Assembly (NCBI GenBank): GCA_963744915.1
Contig: CAVUUY010000009.1
Coordinates: 62,001 to 126,000 of the forward strand
DNA from: DATAFF01 sp963744915
GTDB taxonomy: Bacteria; Pseudomonadota; Alphaproteobacteria; Rhizobiales; Aestuariivirgaceae
DNA length: 64,000 nucleotides
Direction: 5' to 3'
The translations under genes were made by a program, and so were the position numbers. Positions within the stretch are counted from its first letter, which is position 1. Every line of letters starts with the position of its first letter. Shown piece after piece: positions 45,094 to 58,332 of the stretch. The notes beneath the pieces are model-generated. The model was not told the origin of the DNA. It did not search any database and saw only the letters and a program-made list of their open reading frames with translations.

Positions 45094-47186
45094 TCGGCCT
45101 CCGCAGCAAAGGCCAGGAGGCTGTGGTGAGCGAGATTGATCTCGCTCTCCGGCGGGACGGGCGGCCGCGGCGGCTCGATGTCGCCGGTGGCGCTGTCGAC
45201 GACAACCCGCCAGCTGCTGCCATTGCCGCGGGCGGTGGCCGGCAGCCGGAAGGGGAGGTCCGCAAAATGAGCATTGAGCAGGATGAGCGCCGACGACCCA
45301 TCGCGACCGGCCAGCCGCAAGCCGAGGCTGCGGCCGAGGCCATTGTTCCAGTCCTCGGGCTGCATCTCGGCGCCGTCGGGGCGAAACCAGCCGACGTCCG
45401 GCGGGCCGTTGTCGCCGATCGGCTCGCCATGCAGATGACGCGGCTGGCGGAACAGGGGATGGCCGGCGCGGATCCGGGACAGGCCGCGACAGAATTTCTG
45501 AAAGCTCAGATCGCGTTCCGAGACCCCCTCCCAGGCGAACCAGTTCATTGCGTTGTCCTGCGCATAGGCATTGTTGTTGCCGCCCTGGCGGCGGCCGTTC
45601 TCGTCCCCCATCAACAGCATGGGCGTTCCCTGGGACAGCATCAGCGTCGCCATGATCGCGCGGCGCATGCGATCGCGGAGATCCAAAATGGCAGGGTCGT
45701 CGGTCTCGCCCTCGACACCGCAATTCCAGCTGCGGTTGTCGGAATGGCCGTCGGCATTGTTCTCCTGGTTGGCCTCATTGTGCTTCTCATTGTAGGACCA
45801 CAGGTCGGCCAGGGTGAACCCGTCATGGGCGGTGATGAAATTGACGCTCGCCCAGGGCCGCCGGCCGCGCCGGTCGAAAGCGTCGGCGCTTGCGAGAATG
45901 CCGCGGGCAAGCGCCGGCAGCATGTGATCGTCACCCTTCCAGAAGCTGCGCATATCGTCGCGATAGCGGCCGTTCCATTCGCCCCATCCGGGGGGAAAAC
46001 TGCCCAGCTGGTAGCCGTATTCCCCGAGGTCCCACGGCTCGGCGATCATCTTCACCTGCGACAGGACGGGATCCTGCCGGGCAGCGTTGAGAAAGGACGA
46101 GTCGGGATCGAAGGCGCGGCGCTCGCGGGCGAGGGATGGCGCGAGATCGAAGCGGAAGCCGTCGACGTGACAGGTCTCGACCCAGTAGCGCAGCGAGTCG
46201 GTGACCATCTGCATGACGCGGGGATGGCCGAGATTGAGCGTGTTGCCGCAACCGGTGGTGTCGAAATAGAAGCGCTGATCGTCGCCGAGAAGGTAGTAGC
46301 TCTTGTTGTCGATGCCCCGGAAGGACAGGGTCGGACCGAGGTGGTTGCCCTCGGCGGTATGGTTGTAGACCACATCGAGGATCACTTCGATGCCGGCCTC
46401 GTGGAGGCGGTGCACCATCACGTTGAACTCATGGACATCGCCGAGCACCGCGGCGTAGCGAGGCGCCGGCGCAAAGAAGGCGATGGTGTTGTAGCCCCAA
46501 TAGTTGCTGAGGCCCTTGTCGACGAGATAGCGGTCGTCGAAGAACGCCTGCACCGGCATCAGCTCGACGGTGGTCACGCCGAGCTTCACCAGGTGGTCGA
46601 TGGTGCGCGGGTTGGCGAAGCCGGCAAGGGTGCCGCGCAGATGCGGGGCAAGCTCCGGCTGGCGGGCCGTGAACCCCTTGACATGCGCCTCGTAGATCAC
46701 TGTCTGCGACCACGGGGTGCGGGGAGGCCGTTCGCGCCCCCAGGCCGGAGTGAAATCGACGACGACGCTCTTCGGGATGACGAAGGCGGAGTCGCGGCGG
46801 TCGAAGGACAGGTCCTCGCGGGGTGAGCCGACGCGGTAGCCGAAATGCGCATCGTGCCAATGGAAGTCGCCCGACAGCGCCTTGGCATAGGGATCGATCA
46901 GAAGCTTGTGGTGATTGAAGCGGTGGCCGTTCTTCGGATCGTACGGGCCGTAGACGCGGTAGCCGTAGAGCTGCCCGGGTCGGACCTCGGGCAGAAAACC
47001 GTGCCAGACCTCGTCGGTATATTCCGGCAGGGTGGTGCGGCTGACCTCGCGGCGGCCCGTCCGGTCGAAAAGACAGAGGTCGACCCGTTCCGCATGCGCC
47101 GAAAACAGCGCGAAATTCACTCCGGACCCGTCCCAGTTCGCGCCCAAGGGGAACGGCCACCCGGGTTGGACTTCCAATGCCGACAT
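45090..47186 (-). CDS. glgX: glycogen debranching enzyme GlgX
   Basis: 698 residues, GH13 isoamylase type: CBM48-like start (PFPLGANWDGSGVNFALFSA), YEAHVKGFT, DGFRFDLAPSLARE (Asp), MIAEPWDLGEYGYQLG (Glu) and NFITAHDGFTLADL (Asp). It cuts alpha-1,6 branches of limit dextrins, giving linear maltodextrins to TreY. ATG at 47186 lies four bases after GGAGAGCGTG; a GTG at 47189 directly before it is a less likely start. It begins 12 bases after the restored glgB stop. Confidence 0.94.
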   Translation of the reverse strand: MSALEVQPGWPFPLGANWDGSGVNFALFSAHAERVDLCLFDRTGRREVSRTTLPEYTDEVWHGFLPEVRPGQLYGYRVYGPYDPKNGHRFNHHKLLIDPYAKALSGDFHWHDAHFGYRVGSPREDLSFDRRDSAFVIPKSVVVDFTPAWGRERPPRTPWSQTVIYEAHVKGFTARQPELAPHLRGTLAGFANPRTIDHLVKLGVTTVELMPVQAFFDDRYLVDKGLSNYWGYNTIAFFAPAPRYAAVLGDVHEFNVMVHRLHEAGIEVILDVVYNHTAEGNHLGPTLSFRGIDNKSYYLLGDDQRFYFDTTGCGNTLNLGHPRVMQMVTDSLRYWVETCHVDGFRFDLAPSLARERRAFDPDSSFLNAARQDPVLSQVKMIAEPWDLGEYGYQLGSFPPGWGEWNGRYRDDMRSFWKGDDHMLPALARGILASADAFDRRGRRPWASVNFITAHDGFTLADLWSYNEKHNEANQENNADGHSDNRSWNCGVEGETDDPAILDLRDRMRRAIMATLMLSQGTPMLLMGDENGRRQGGNNNAYAQDNAMNWFAWEGVSERDLSFQKFCRGLSRIRAGHPLFRQPRHLHGEPIGDNGPPDVGWFRPDGAEMQPEDWNNGLGRSLGLRLAGRDGSSALILLNAHFADLPFRLPATARGNGSSWRVVVDSATGDIEPPRPPVPPESEINLAHHSLLAFAAEAE

Positions 47187-47198
47187 CACGCTCTCCGG

Positions 47199-49420
47199 TC
47201 AACCAGCCACATGCTCGAATATGAGAGTTGCGAGCGGCGGCAACGTCAGTCGCAGCGAAAACGGACGGTTGTGGCTGGAGGTTCCTTCAGCCACCAGGCC
47301 GCCGGCATTGCCGACATTGGAACCGCCATAGCAGGCGGCATCGGTGTTGATGCGCTCACGCCAATAGCCGCCGGCCGGCACCCCGATGCGATAGCCTTCG
47401 CGGATGACCGGGGTAAAGTTGCACACCACCAGCACGGGCGCGTTGTCGGGTGCAAGGCGCAGGAAAGACAGCACGCTGTTGTCGGCGTCATTGGCATCCA
47501 CCCAGGAGAAGCCGTCCGGGCTGGCATCGAGGCGGTGCAGAGCGGGCATCGCGCGGTAGAGCCGGTTGAGGTCGCGCACGAGGTCCTGGACGTTCCTGTG
47601 CATCGGGTCGGCGATGAGGTGCCAGTCGAGCGAGTGCTCATGCGCCCATTCGCCGTTCCTGGCCGAACTCGCCGCCCATGAAGATCAGCTTCTTGCCGGG
47701 ATGGCACCACATGAAGGCGTAGTAGGCGCGCAGATTGGCAAAGCGCTGCCAGCGGTCGCCGGGCATGCGCCCGAGGATCGAGCCCTTGCCGTGCACCACC
47801 TCGTCATGCGACAGCGGCAGGATGAAGTTTTCGCGTGAAGGCATAGAGCAGGCCGAAGGTGAGCCGGTCGTGATGGTAGCGCCGGTGGATGGGATCGCGC
47901 GACATGTAGTCGAGCGTGTCATGCATCCAGCCCATGTTCCATTTGTAGCCGAAGCCCAAGCCGCCGAGATGAACCGGATGCGACACGCGCGGCCAGGCGG
48001 TCGAATTCCTCGGCGATCGTCACCGCACCGGGATCGGCGGCATAGAGCTCGGTGTTCATCTCGCGCAGGAATTTTACCGCCTCGAGATTCTCGCGCCCGC
48101 CATGGACGTTGGGGACCCATTCGCCCGGCGGACGGGAATAGTCGAGGTAGAGCATGGAGGCGACGGCATCGACCCTGAGGCCGTCGACGTGATAGCGCTC
48201 CAACCAGAACAGCGCCGAGGCGAGAAGGAAATTGGCCACTTCGCGCCGGCCGTAATTGTAGATCAGCGTGTTCCAGTCGCGGTGAAATCCCTGCCGCGGG
48301 TCGGCGTGCTCGTAGAGCGCGGTGCCGTCGAAATGCCCCAGTCCATGCGGGTCGGAAGGGAAATGCGCCGGTACCCAGTCCATGATCACGCCGATCCCGG
48401 CAGCATGGCAGCTCTCGACGAAGCGGGCGAAGGCCTCGGGCGTGCCGTGGCGCGCGGTCGGCGCGAAAAGCCCGATCGGCTGGTAGCCCCATGAGCCATA
48501 AAACGGATGCTCGGTGATCGGCAGGAGCTCGATATGGGTGAAGCCCATATCCTTGACATAGGGCACGAGCGTCTCGGCGAGCGCGTCATAGTCGAGGAAG
48601 CTGTTGTCGGCGCCACGCCGCCAGGAGCCGAGATGCACCTCGTAGATCGAAATCGGCGCCGCAATCGCGTGGGTGGCCGCGGCGCCAACCCGCCACGCCT
48701 CGTCGCCCCAGGGATGGTCCGGCAGCCCATGAATGCGCGATGCCGTCGAAGGCGGCAGCTCCTGCTCGAAACCGAACGGGTCGGCCTTGAGCGGCAGGAG
48801 CTCGCGGTTCGGCCCGAGGAGCTCGTATTTGTAGAACCGGCCGCTGGCGATGCCGGGCAGGAAGATTTCCCACAGGCCGGATTCCTGGCGCTTGCGCAGC
48901 GGGTGGCGGCGACCGTCCCAGTCGTTGAAATCTCCGACCACGCTCACCCGGCTGGCATTGGGCGCAAACACTGCAAAGCTGGTGCCGGAGACGCCCTCGC
49001 TCACCGCCGGGTGGGCGCCGAGCTTCTCATAGAGCCGCAGGTGCCGCCCCTCGGCAAAGAGATAGTTGTCGACCTCGCCGAGCACCGGCGGGAAGCGATA
49101 GGGATCCTCCTCCTCGAAGGCATGGTCGCCTTCGATGAAGCGCAAGCGGTAGTAGGGACGGTCGGCCCGCGCCAGCATGGCCGAAAACAACCCATCAGGG
49201 TGGGTGCGGATCAGTTCGGTGATTTCCGCGCCGGTCGCCGCGTCGATCAGCAGCGCGCGCGCCACGCCGGGACGGAACACCCGCACGACCCAATGGCCGC
49301 CATCGAGCCGGTGGGGACCGAGAACGGCGAAGGGATCGCCATGGCGGCCGCTGACCAGCGCCTCGATCGCGGTCTTGGGAAGCGGATCGCGCGGCATCGG
49401 CGGTTGGGTGCTTGCCGCCG

Positions 49421-49424
<4 letters not shown>
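47199..49424 (-). pseudogene. glgB: 1,4-alpha-glucan branching enzyme GlgB, broken by three +1 shifts
   Basis: The first ~470 residues read intact: CBM48 (SFAVFAPNASRVSVVGDFNDWDG, quoted in part as VSVVGDFNDWDG), the GH13 core with HFPSDPHGLGHFDGTALYEH and GLRVDAVASMLYLDYSR. Frame is then lost at ~48004 (extra base after TIAEE), regained as HPVHLGGLGFGYKWNMGWM, lost at ~47834 before ENFILPLSHDEVVHGKG, and again at ~47654 before EWAHEHSLDWHL. Removing the three single-base insertions gives exactly 741 codons (740 residues), normal for GlgB, ending at 47199. GTG start at 49424 overlaps the treS stop (GTGA). Conserved residues are untouched, so recent damage or base-calling error is likely. The enzyme adds alpha-1,6 branches to GlgE or GlgA glucan. 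Confidence 0.9.
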
Positions 49425-52723
<3,299 letters not shown>

Positions 52724-52733
52724 GCCAAGTTCC

Positions 52734-54758
52734 TCATTCCGAGAGCCGCCACAAGGCGTAGGGTCTTTCCTGAGGGTCAAGCCACATATGCTGGACTTTC
52801 CCCTGCCAACGGAACGACCGCCCGCTTACCAGATCCTCGACCCCGATTGAGGCATCATCGGGCAGGCCAAACTCCCACAGCGGCACCTCGAAATGTGCGC
52901 CTTGCGGGTTATGCGGATCAAGGTTGAGCGCAATCAGCAGGAAATCCGCGCGATCTGCCGTCCTCTTGCCATAATACAGAATGTGATCGTTCCAGGCGTT
53001 GTAGAATTCGATGTTGCGAAAGGCCTTGAGCGCCGGATGGTCGCGGCGCAGCCTGTTGATCAGCCTGACATCGTCCTTGATGTTGCCCGGCCGGTCCCAG
53101 TCCCAGCTCCTGATCTCATATTTTTCGCTGTCGAGATATTCCTCCCTTCCGGGGATCGGGCGGGATTCGCACAATTCGAAGCCGTTGTAGATGCCGTAAG
53201 AGCCCACCAAGGTCGCGGCCATGACGAGCCGGGTCCGGAATGCCGGCCGGCCGCCGGCCTGCAAATGATAGGGATTGATATCCGGCGTGTTGGTGAAGAA
53301 GTTCGGCCGCATATAGTCGCGGCCCTCGCCGCGGGTCAGCTCGAGAACGTAGTCGATGATCTCCTGCTTGCCGGTGCGCCAGGTGAAATAGGTGTAGGAC
53401 TGTGAGAAGCCGAGCTTGGCGAGATATCGCATCGGCTTCGGCCGCGTGAACGCCTCCGAGAGGAAGATCACCTCGGGGTGCTGCTCATGGACTTCGGCGA
53501 TGAGCCATTCCCAGAATGCGAACGGCTTGGTGTGCGGATTGTCGACCCGGAAGATCTTCACGCCGCGGCCGACCCACTGCAGGACGATGTCGCGCCAGGC
53601 GAACCACAGCGCCGGGACGGCCGTGCCGTAGAAGTTCACATTGACGATGTCCTCATATTTCTTCGGCGGGTTCTCCGCGTGCTTGATGCTGCCGTCGGGC
53701 CGCCAGTCGAACCATTCCGGATGCTGTTTGATCCAGGGGTGGTCCGGCGAGCATTGGATGGCGAAGTCGAGAGCGATCTCGATTCCCAAGGCGGCGGCCG
53801 CATCGATCAGGCGGGCAAAATCGGCAGGCGTCCCGAGCATGCGATTTATGGCCTCGTGCCCGCCCTCGTCCGAGCCGATGGCGTAGGGGCTCCCCGGCTC
53901 GCCGGGCTCTGCCCTGAGCGCGTTGTTCTTGCCCTTGCGGTGGCTCATGCCGATCGGATGGATGGGGGGAAAATAGAGGACGTCGAAGCCGAGGTCGCGG
54001 ACATAGGGAAGCCGCGCAATGACGTCATCAAAGGTGCCGTGGCGCCCGGGAACGGGGGATTGCGACCGCGGGAACATCTCGTACCAGGCTCCGAAGGCCG
54101 CCCGGTCGCGCTCCACGACGACTTCCAGTTCGCGACGATAGCGGGTCTCGCCATCGCGGGATGCGGTCTCCTTGAACAGATCGGCGGCAACCTCGGAGGA
54201 CAGGATCTCCAACCGTTCGGGATCGCTTGCCGAGAGCAGCCGTAGGCGCAGTGCGCGCAAGGCCTCCCGGCTTTCCGGGGCTCCTCTGGTGCCGTTGACG
54301 AGGGCTTCCTCGAGCAGCACCAGCCCTTCGGCGAGCTCGAGGGTGATGTCGAGGCCGGCCGCCCGCTTCTTGCCGGTGTCCTGGCGCCAGGTTTCATAAA
54401 CGTCACGCCAGGCGAGGATGGTGTAGGTCCAGCGGCCGATGGGCAGCCACAGCTGCGCCCGCCAACGGTCGTTGACCAGCGGCAGCATGGGCGCCTCGAG
54501 GAAATCGCTGTCGCCCTTCTGGCGGTAGAGCAGCGCCGCAGCGAGGCGGTCATGGCCGTCACCGAAAATGTCCGCTTCGACGACGAAAGGCTCGGTCGTC
54601 GAGCCTTTGGCATGGAATCGGCCACAGTCGATTTCCGGCGCCACCTCCTCGATGGCGATTCGCTGGTCGATCAGCGTGCGGATCAGCGATTCCGATCGGC
54701 GACGGGCCGCGGTGGCCAATCCCCCGGCTCGGCCGGGCCTTCGCGTCTTTTCGAGCAT
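52734..54758 (-). CDS. glgE: alpha-1,4-glucan:maltose-1-phosphate maltosyltransferase
   Basis: 674 residues, GH13_3. Landmarks: YEMFPRSQSP, DVLYFPPIHPIGMSHRKGKN, DFAIQCSPDHPW, the nucleophile in FRVDNPHTKPFAFWEWLI and the acid in VIFLSEAF, then the N-terminal immunoglobulin-like part with CGRFHAKGSTTEPFVVEADI. It lengthens alpha-1,4-glucan with maltose from maltose-1-phosphate. Start ATG at 54758, seven bases after the otsA stop, has a poor ribosome site; translation is probably coupled to otsA. Confidence 0.94.
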   Translation of the reverse strand: MLEKTRRPGRAGGLATAARRRSESLIRTLIDQRIAIEEVAPEIDCGRFHAKGSTTEPFVVEADIFGDGHDRLAAALLYRQKGDSDFLEAPMLPLVNDRWRAQLWLPIGRWTYTILAWRDVYETWRQDTGKKRAAGLDITLELAEGLVLLEEALVNGTRGAPESREALRALRLRLLSASDPERLEILSSEVAADLFKETASRDGETRYRRELEVVVERDRAAFGAWYEMFPRSQSPVPGRHGTFDDVIARLPYVRDLGFDVLYFPPIHPIGMSHRKGKNNALRAEPGEPGSPYAIGSDEGGHEAINRMLGTPADFARLIDAAAALGIEIALDFAIQCSPDHPWIKQHPEWFDWRPDGSIKHAENPPKKYEDIVNVNFYGTAVPALWFAWRDIVLQWVGRGVKIFRVDNPHTKPFAFWEWLIAEVHEQHPEVIFLSEAFTRPKPMRYLAKLGFSQSYTYFTWRTGKQEIIDYVLELTRGEGRDYMRPNFFTNTPDINPYHLQAGGRPAFRTRLVMAATLVGSYGIYNGFELCESRPIPGREEYLDSEKYEIRSWDWDRPGNIKDDVRLINRLRRDHPALKAFRNIEFYNAWNDHILYYGKRTADRADFLLIALNLDPHNPQGAHFEVPLWEFGLPDDASIGVEDLVSGRSFRWQGKVQHMWLDPQERPYALWRLSE

Positions 54759-54765
54759 TGTCGAC

Positions 54766-56226
54766 TCAAGCGACGGCCACTGGCGTACGCGGGGCATGGA
54801 ATTTTTCCACGCCGGTTCGGTCGAGGGCATTCAGGAAGCGGCTGTGCCACCAGTCGACGTTCTCCCTGACGACGTTGCGCAGCAGAGCGCGGTGCCGAGC
54901 ACGCCGTTCCTCCAGTCCCATTTCAAGACCTCGTTCAATGGCGGCGGCGACGTTGCCGCCGTCATAGGGATTGACGAGCAAGGCATCCTTGAGCTGCTCC
55001 GCCGCGCCCGCAAAGTGCGACAGGACCAGCACGCCCGGATCCTCCGGATCCTGCGCTGCGACATATTCCTTGGCAACCAGGTTCATCCCATCGCGCAACG
55101 GCGTCACCAGGCCCACCCTGGCAAAGCGGTAGACGGTGGCAAGGCGGTCGCGCGGGTAGGAGCGATGGACGTAGCGCACCGGCACCCAGTCGAAATCGCC
55201 GAAGCGGCCGTTGACCCGGCCGGCGGCGGATTCGAGCTCGGCCCGGATGTCGGCATAGGCCTTGACCCCGTCGCGGGTGGGCGGGGCGATCTGCAACATC
55301 GTCACCTTGCCATGCAAGTTTTGGTTGCGCGCCAACAGGGTCTCGAAAGCCTCGATCCGCTGCGGCAGGCCCTTGGTATAGTCGAGCCGGTCGACACCGA
55401 CGATGACCTTCTGACTCTCGATCAGCCCATCCATCTTGGCGGCCCCCTCGCGGGCCGCGACGGCAAAGGCGCCGGCATCGATCCCGATCGGGAAGGCGTC
55501 GGCAATCGCCGTCTGGCCGAAGGCCATGAGGCGGTTGTCGGAAAGCGCCTGGCCGCCCAGCACCTCGATGACGTAGCGGGCAAAGTTCTGCCGGTCGCGG
55601 TGGGTCTGAAAGCCGATCACGTCGCAGGCGAACAGGCAGCGGGCGAGGCGCTCATGGTGGGGCACCGCGGTGAACACCTCGGGCGGCGGAAAGGGGATGT
55701 GGAGAAAGAAGCCGATGGGCCCGGTGGCCTTGCGCTTGCGCAGCGCCGCGGCGAGCGGGATCAGATGGTAGTCATGGATCCATATCCGGTCTCCGGAATG
55801 GATCAGCCGGCAGAGCTCGTCCGCCATGCGGTCGTTGGTCTCGAAATAGGCCTCCTTCTCCTCCTCGCTGATCCTGATCAGGTCGAGGCGGTAGTGGAAG
55901 AGCGGCCACAGGCAGCGGTTCGAAAAGCCGAGATAATGGAGGCGATGCTCGTCGGGGGTGAAATCGATGGTTGCCGTCGTGACCCCGCAATCATGGTGAC
56001 GGGAATGCGGCGGGGCCGGATTGTCGCTGACCCGCCCGCTCCAGCCGAACCACAGCCCCCCTTCGGCGGCCTTCAGCGCCTCGCCCACCGCAACCGCAAG
56101 TCCGCCGCTCTGGCTGCCGTTCGACAAATCGCCGACGCGGTTGGACACCACGACCAGGCGACCCGAATAGCGGGGAACGACACTGAAGATCTCGGAGCGC
56201 GCAGAGGGGTGATGGGTGGTCGCCAT
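54766..56226 (-). CDS. otsA: alpha,alpha-trehalose-phosphate synthase
   Basis: 486 residues, GT20. Landmarks: RLVVVSNRVGDL, the donor site LAVAVGEALKAAEGGLWFGW, WIHDYHLIPLA, GFFLHIPFPP, VGVDRLDYTKGLPQRIEAFE and PLRDGMNLVAKEYVA. It makes trehalose-6-phosphate from UDP-glucose and glucose-6-phosphate. The matching phosphatase OtsB is not in the window. First gene of the trehalose/glucan operon; the EcfG promoter at 56274-56298 lies about 50 bases upstream. A weak AGGA site precedes the ATG by about 12 bases. Confidence 0.94.
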   Translation of the reverse strand: MATTHHPSARSEIFSVVPRYSGRLVVVSNRVGDLSNGSQSGGLAVAVGEALKAAEGGLWFGWSGRVSDNPAPPHSRHHDCGVTTATIDFTPDEHRLHYLGFSNRCLWPLFHYRLDLIRISEEEKEAYFETNDRMADELCRLIHSGDRIWIHDYHLIPLAAALRKRKATGPIGFFLHIPFPPPEVFTAVPHHERLARCLFACDVIGFQTHRDRQNFARYVIEVLGGQALSDNRLMAFGQTAIADAFPIGIDAGAFAVAAREGAAKMDGLIESQKVIVGVDRLDYTKGLPQRIEAFETLLARNQNLHGKVTMLQIAPPTRDGVKAYADIRAELESAAGRVNGRFGDFDWVPVRYVHRSYPRDRLATVYRFARVGLVTPLRDGMNLVAKEYVAAQDPEDPGVLVLSHFAGAAEQLKDALLVNPYDGGNVAAAIERGLEMGLEERRARHRALLRNVVRENVDWWHSRFLNALDRTGVEKFHAPRTPVAVA

Positions 56227-56246
56227 GAAGTTGCGGTTTCCTGGTG

Positions 56247-56267
56247 CCGGGGGCTGCTCACCCCCGG
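56247..56267 (-). promoter_or_regulatory. leader hairpin of otsA
   Basis: CCGGGGG-CTGCTCA-CCCCCGG forms a seven-base-pair GC stem between the EcfG promoter and the otsA ribosome site. It would be near the 5' end of the operon mRNA and may stabilise it. No known RNA family is recognised. Confidence 0.4.
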
Positions 56268-56273
56268 GCCGTT

Positions 56274-56298
56274 AACGCTCATCTATGATGGTTGTTCC
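56274..56298 (-). promoter_or_regulatory. EcfG (general stress response) promoter of the otsA operon
   Basis: Minus strand GGAAC (56298-56294), 16 bases, CGTT (56277-56274): the full EcfG consensus. The start point would be near 56267, about 40 bases before the otsA ATG at 56226, on the correct strand and in the gap between the DMT transporter stop and otsA. otsA is a known EcfG/RpoE2 target in several alphaproteobacteria, which supports the match. Confidence 0.75.
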
Positions 56299-56355
56299 GC
56301 CATTCCGCCACAAAGACCGGCGCTCGACCTCGGATGGCGCTGTTCCGGGCCGCTG

Positions 56356-57249
56356 TCAGGTGCGGCTGGCGAGCGCCACGCCGAGGGCTGCGACACCCAT
56401 TCCGAGCCAGGCGGCCGGCGGCATGGTCTCGCCGATCGCCAGGAAGGCCATGGCGGCGGCGACCGGCGGCACGAGAAAGAACAAAGCCGATACGCGGGAT
56501 GCCTCGCCGGCCCTGATCATTGCCAAAAGCAGGGTCACCGCGATCAGGGAATTGCCGAGAACCAGGTAGGCGAGGCAGAGCGCGAGGGAGGTCGTGAGAT
56601 GGAAGACCGGGGTTTCGACCAGCAGCGCCAGCGGTCCGATCACCGCGAGGCCGACGCCATATTGGACGCAGTTGGCGAGCACCGGATGATGCTCCAGACC
56701 GAAGCGCTTTTCGTAGAGCGTGCCGAGCGTCATGCCGGCGAGCGCACCCACCGCGCATAGCGTGCCCGGCAGCGAGCTCAGGCCGACCTCGGAGCGGGCG
56801 ATGATGACGATGACGGCTCCGCTCAACCCCAAAAACAGACCGATCCAGCGCTTGAAATTGACCTTTTCGGCGACAAAACCGTGCGCCAGGAGCCCAACCA
56901 GGATGGGCTGAAGGCAGACGATCAGGGCGAGGCCGCCGGCCGAGGCGCCAAGCCAGAAGCCGAGATAGGACAACCCGAAGTAGAGGACCTGGATGCAGAA
57001 GCCGGTCACCGCCAGGTGGCCATAGGCGCGAAGGCTCCTGGGGATCGGCGGCCGGATGATGGCGATGAGGACGGCCAGCACCACGATCACCAGGGCATAG
57101 CGGACCGCGAGGAAGGCGAGAGGCGTCGCGTCCTTCAGGCCGATCTTGGCGACGGCAAACCCGCCCGACCAGAGAAAGACGAAGATCAGAGGGGCGAGCC
57201 AGCGCCAGCCGAAGGATCGGCGCACCGGCTCGATGGCGACATCCCGCAT
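56356..57249 (-). CDS. EamA/RhaT-like DMT transporter
   Basis: 297 residues with about ten helices in two EamA halves (FVFLWSGGFAVAKIGLKD at the start; ALFFLVPPVAAAMAFLAIGE in the second half). A likely exporter of a small metabolite; substrate unknown. It is a distant paralogue of the transporter at 407-1333. The ATG at 57249 overlaps the stop of the M48 protease by one base, so the two are translated together. Confidence 0.82.
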   Translation of the reverse strand: MRDVAIEPVRRSFGWRWLAPLIFVFLWSGGFAVAKIGLKDATPLAFLAVRYALVIVVLAVLIAIIRPPIPRSLRAYGHLAVTGFCIQVLYFGLSYLGFWLGASAGGLALIVCLQPILVGLLAHGFVAEKVNFKRWIGLFLGLSGAVIVIIARSEVGLSSLPGTLCAVGALAGMTLGTLYEKRFGLEHHPVLANCVQYGVGLAVIGPLALLVETPVFHLTTSLALCLAYLVLGNSLIAVTLLLAMIRAGEASRVSALFFLVPPVAAAMAFLAIGETMPPAAWLGMGVAALGVALASRT

Positions 57250-58157
57250 CACCGGCAGGGGCCGAGCGCAATGGCAGGAGGCCGGGGCGACCGCAGGCTG
57301 TGGAGGCGGAGGATCCGCCGTTCGGTGCGCGGATGGGTGCGGAAGACCGAGAAATTCCACAGGCTGAGGCCGGGCGGGACCAGCTGCTCCCACACGGCCT
57401 CCTGGCGGCGGTCGAGCACCAGCAGCGCCTGGGTCAGGCCTTCGGGATCCCCCGTCAGGGCCACCGCGGCGAGATCGGCGTCATATTCGCGGGCCCGCGA
57501 CAGGGCGCGGTGCAGCATGCCGCCGAGCGAGGGGGCGATGAGGAGGAACAGGACGCCGGCAAGCGGCATCGGCACGGCGCTCCTCGCGATGCCGAGCGCC
57601 GGGGTGAGCGCCACCCCGACCAATCCGACCAGCGACATCAGAACGGTGGTGCGCGACAGGATGTCGGCAAGCGCCATGACCGAAAGGTCGCCTTTACGGA
57701 TATGGCTCATCTCATGCGCCAGCACGCCGGCAAGTTGACGATGGGTCAGCTTGCGCAACAGGCCGTCGGTGACAGCGATCGCCGCATCGCCGGGCCGACC
57801 GATCGCGAAGGCGTTCATCGCCCGGCAGGGCATGTAGAACAATCGCGGCACCGCCGGCAGACCGGCGCGCGCCGACAGCTCGCGCACGATCCGGAACAGC
57901 TGCGGCCATTGGCGCTCGTCGAGCTCGCGCCCGCGGAACAGCCCGAGCATGACGCTGGCGGAAACCCGCGTCACCGACCACAGGCTGCCGGCAAGCAGCA
58001 TCGCCGCCCAGACGAGACCGGCAAGGCCGAGCGCCGACCAGGCGATCAGCGCCAGGAGGAGCCCCGATATGCCGACGAGCAGCAGCGTGTGCACGGCGTT
58101 GCGCCGCTGGTGGCGGCGCTGCTGTGCGAGGTTTACGGTCGAGAGAAGCGGTGTCAT
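57249..58157 (-). CDS. M48-family membrane metalloprotease (HtpX-like)
   Basis: 302 residues with two N-terminal membrane helices and two more later, as in HtpX. The zinc site is VLAHEMSHIRKGD (HExxH) with the third ligand in REYDADLAAV. HtpX-type enzymes degrade damaged membrane proteins at the cytoplasmic face. Longer than a bare HtpX by a C-terminal tail. It forms a pair with the DMT transporter downstream; 175 bases of leader separate it from the bactofilin gene. Confidence 0.87.
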   Translation of the reverse strand: MTPLLSTVNLAQQRRHQRRNAVHTLLLVGISGLLLALIAWSALGLAGLVWAAMLLAGSLWSVTRVSASVMLGLFRGRELDERQWPQLFRIVRELSARAGLPAVPRLFYMPCRAMNAFAIGRPGDAAIAVTDGLLRKLTHRQLAGVLAHEMSHIRKGDLSVMALADILSRTTVLMSLVGLVGVALTPALGIARSAVPMPLAGVLFLLIAPSLGGMLHRALSRAREYDADLAAVALTGDPEGLTQALLVLDRRQEAVWEQLVPPGLSLWNFSVFRTHPRTERRILRLHSLRSPRPPAIALGPCR

Positions 58158-58332
58158 GCACAGGGGACCAGCGGCGATTCTCTCAAATTATGCATGCTTA
58201 TGGTTAGCGACCAGTATCCGTGCGGCAAGAAGTGCCGTCGGGGCTGATTTCGTTCCATTTTTGGCACAGTAAAGCCAGAACGGGCGCCGGTCGCTCACGG
58301 CGCAATCATAAGCCGAAAGGCGGGTCTGGGGG

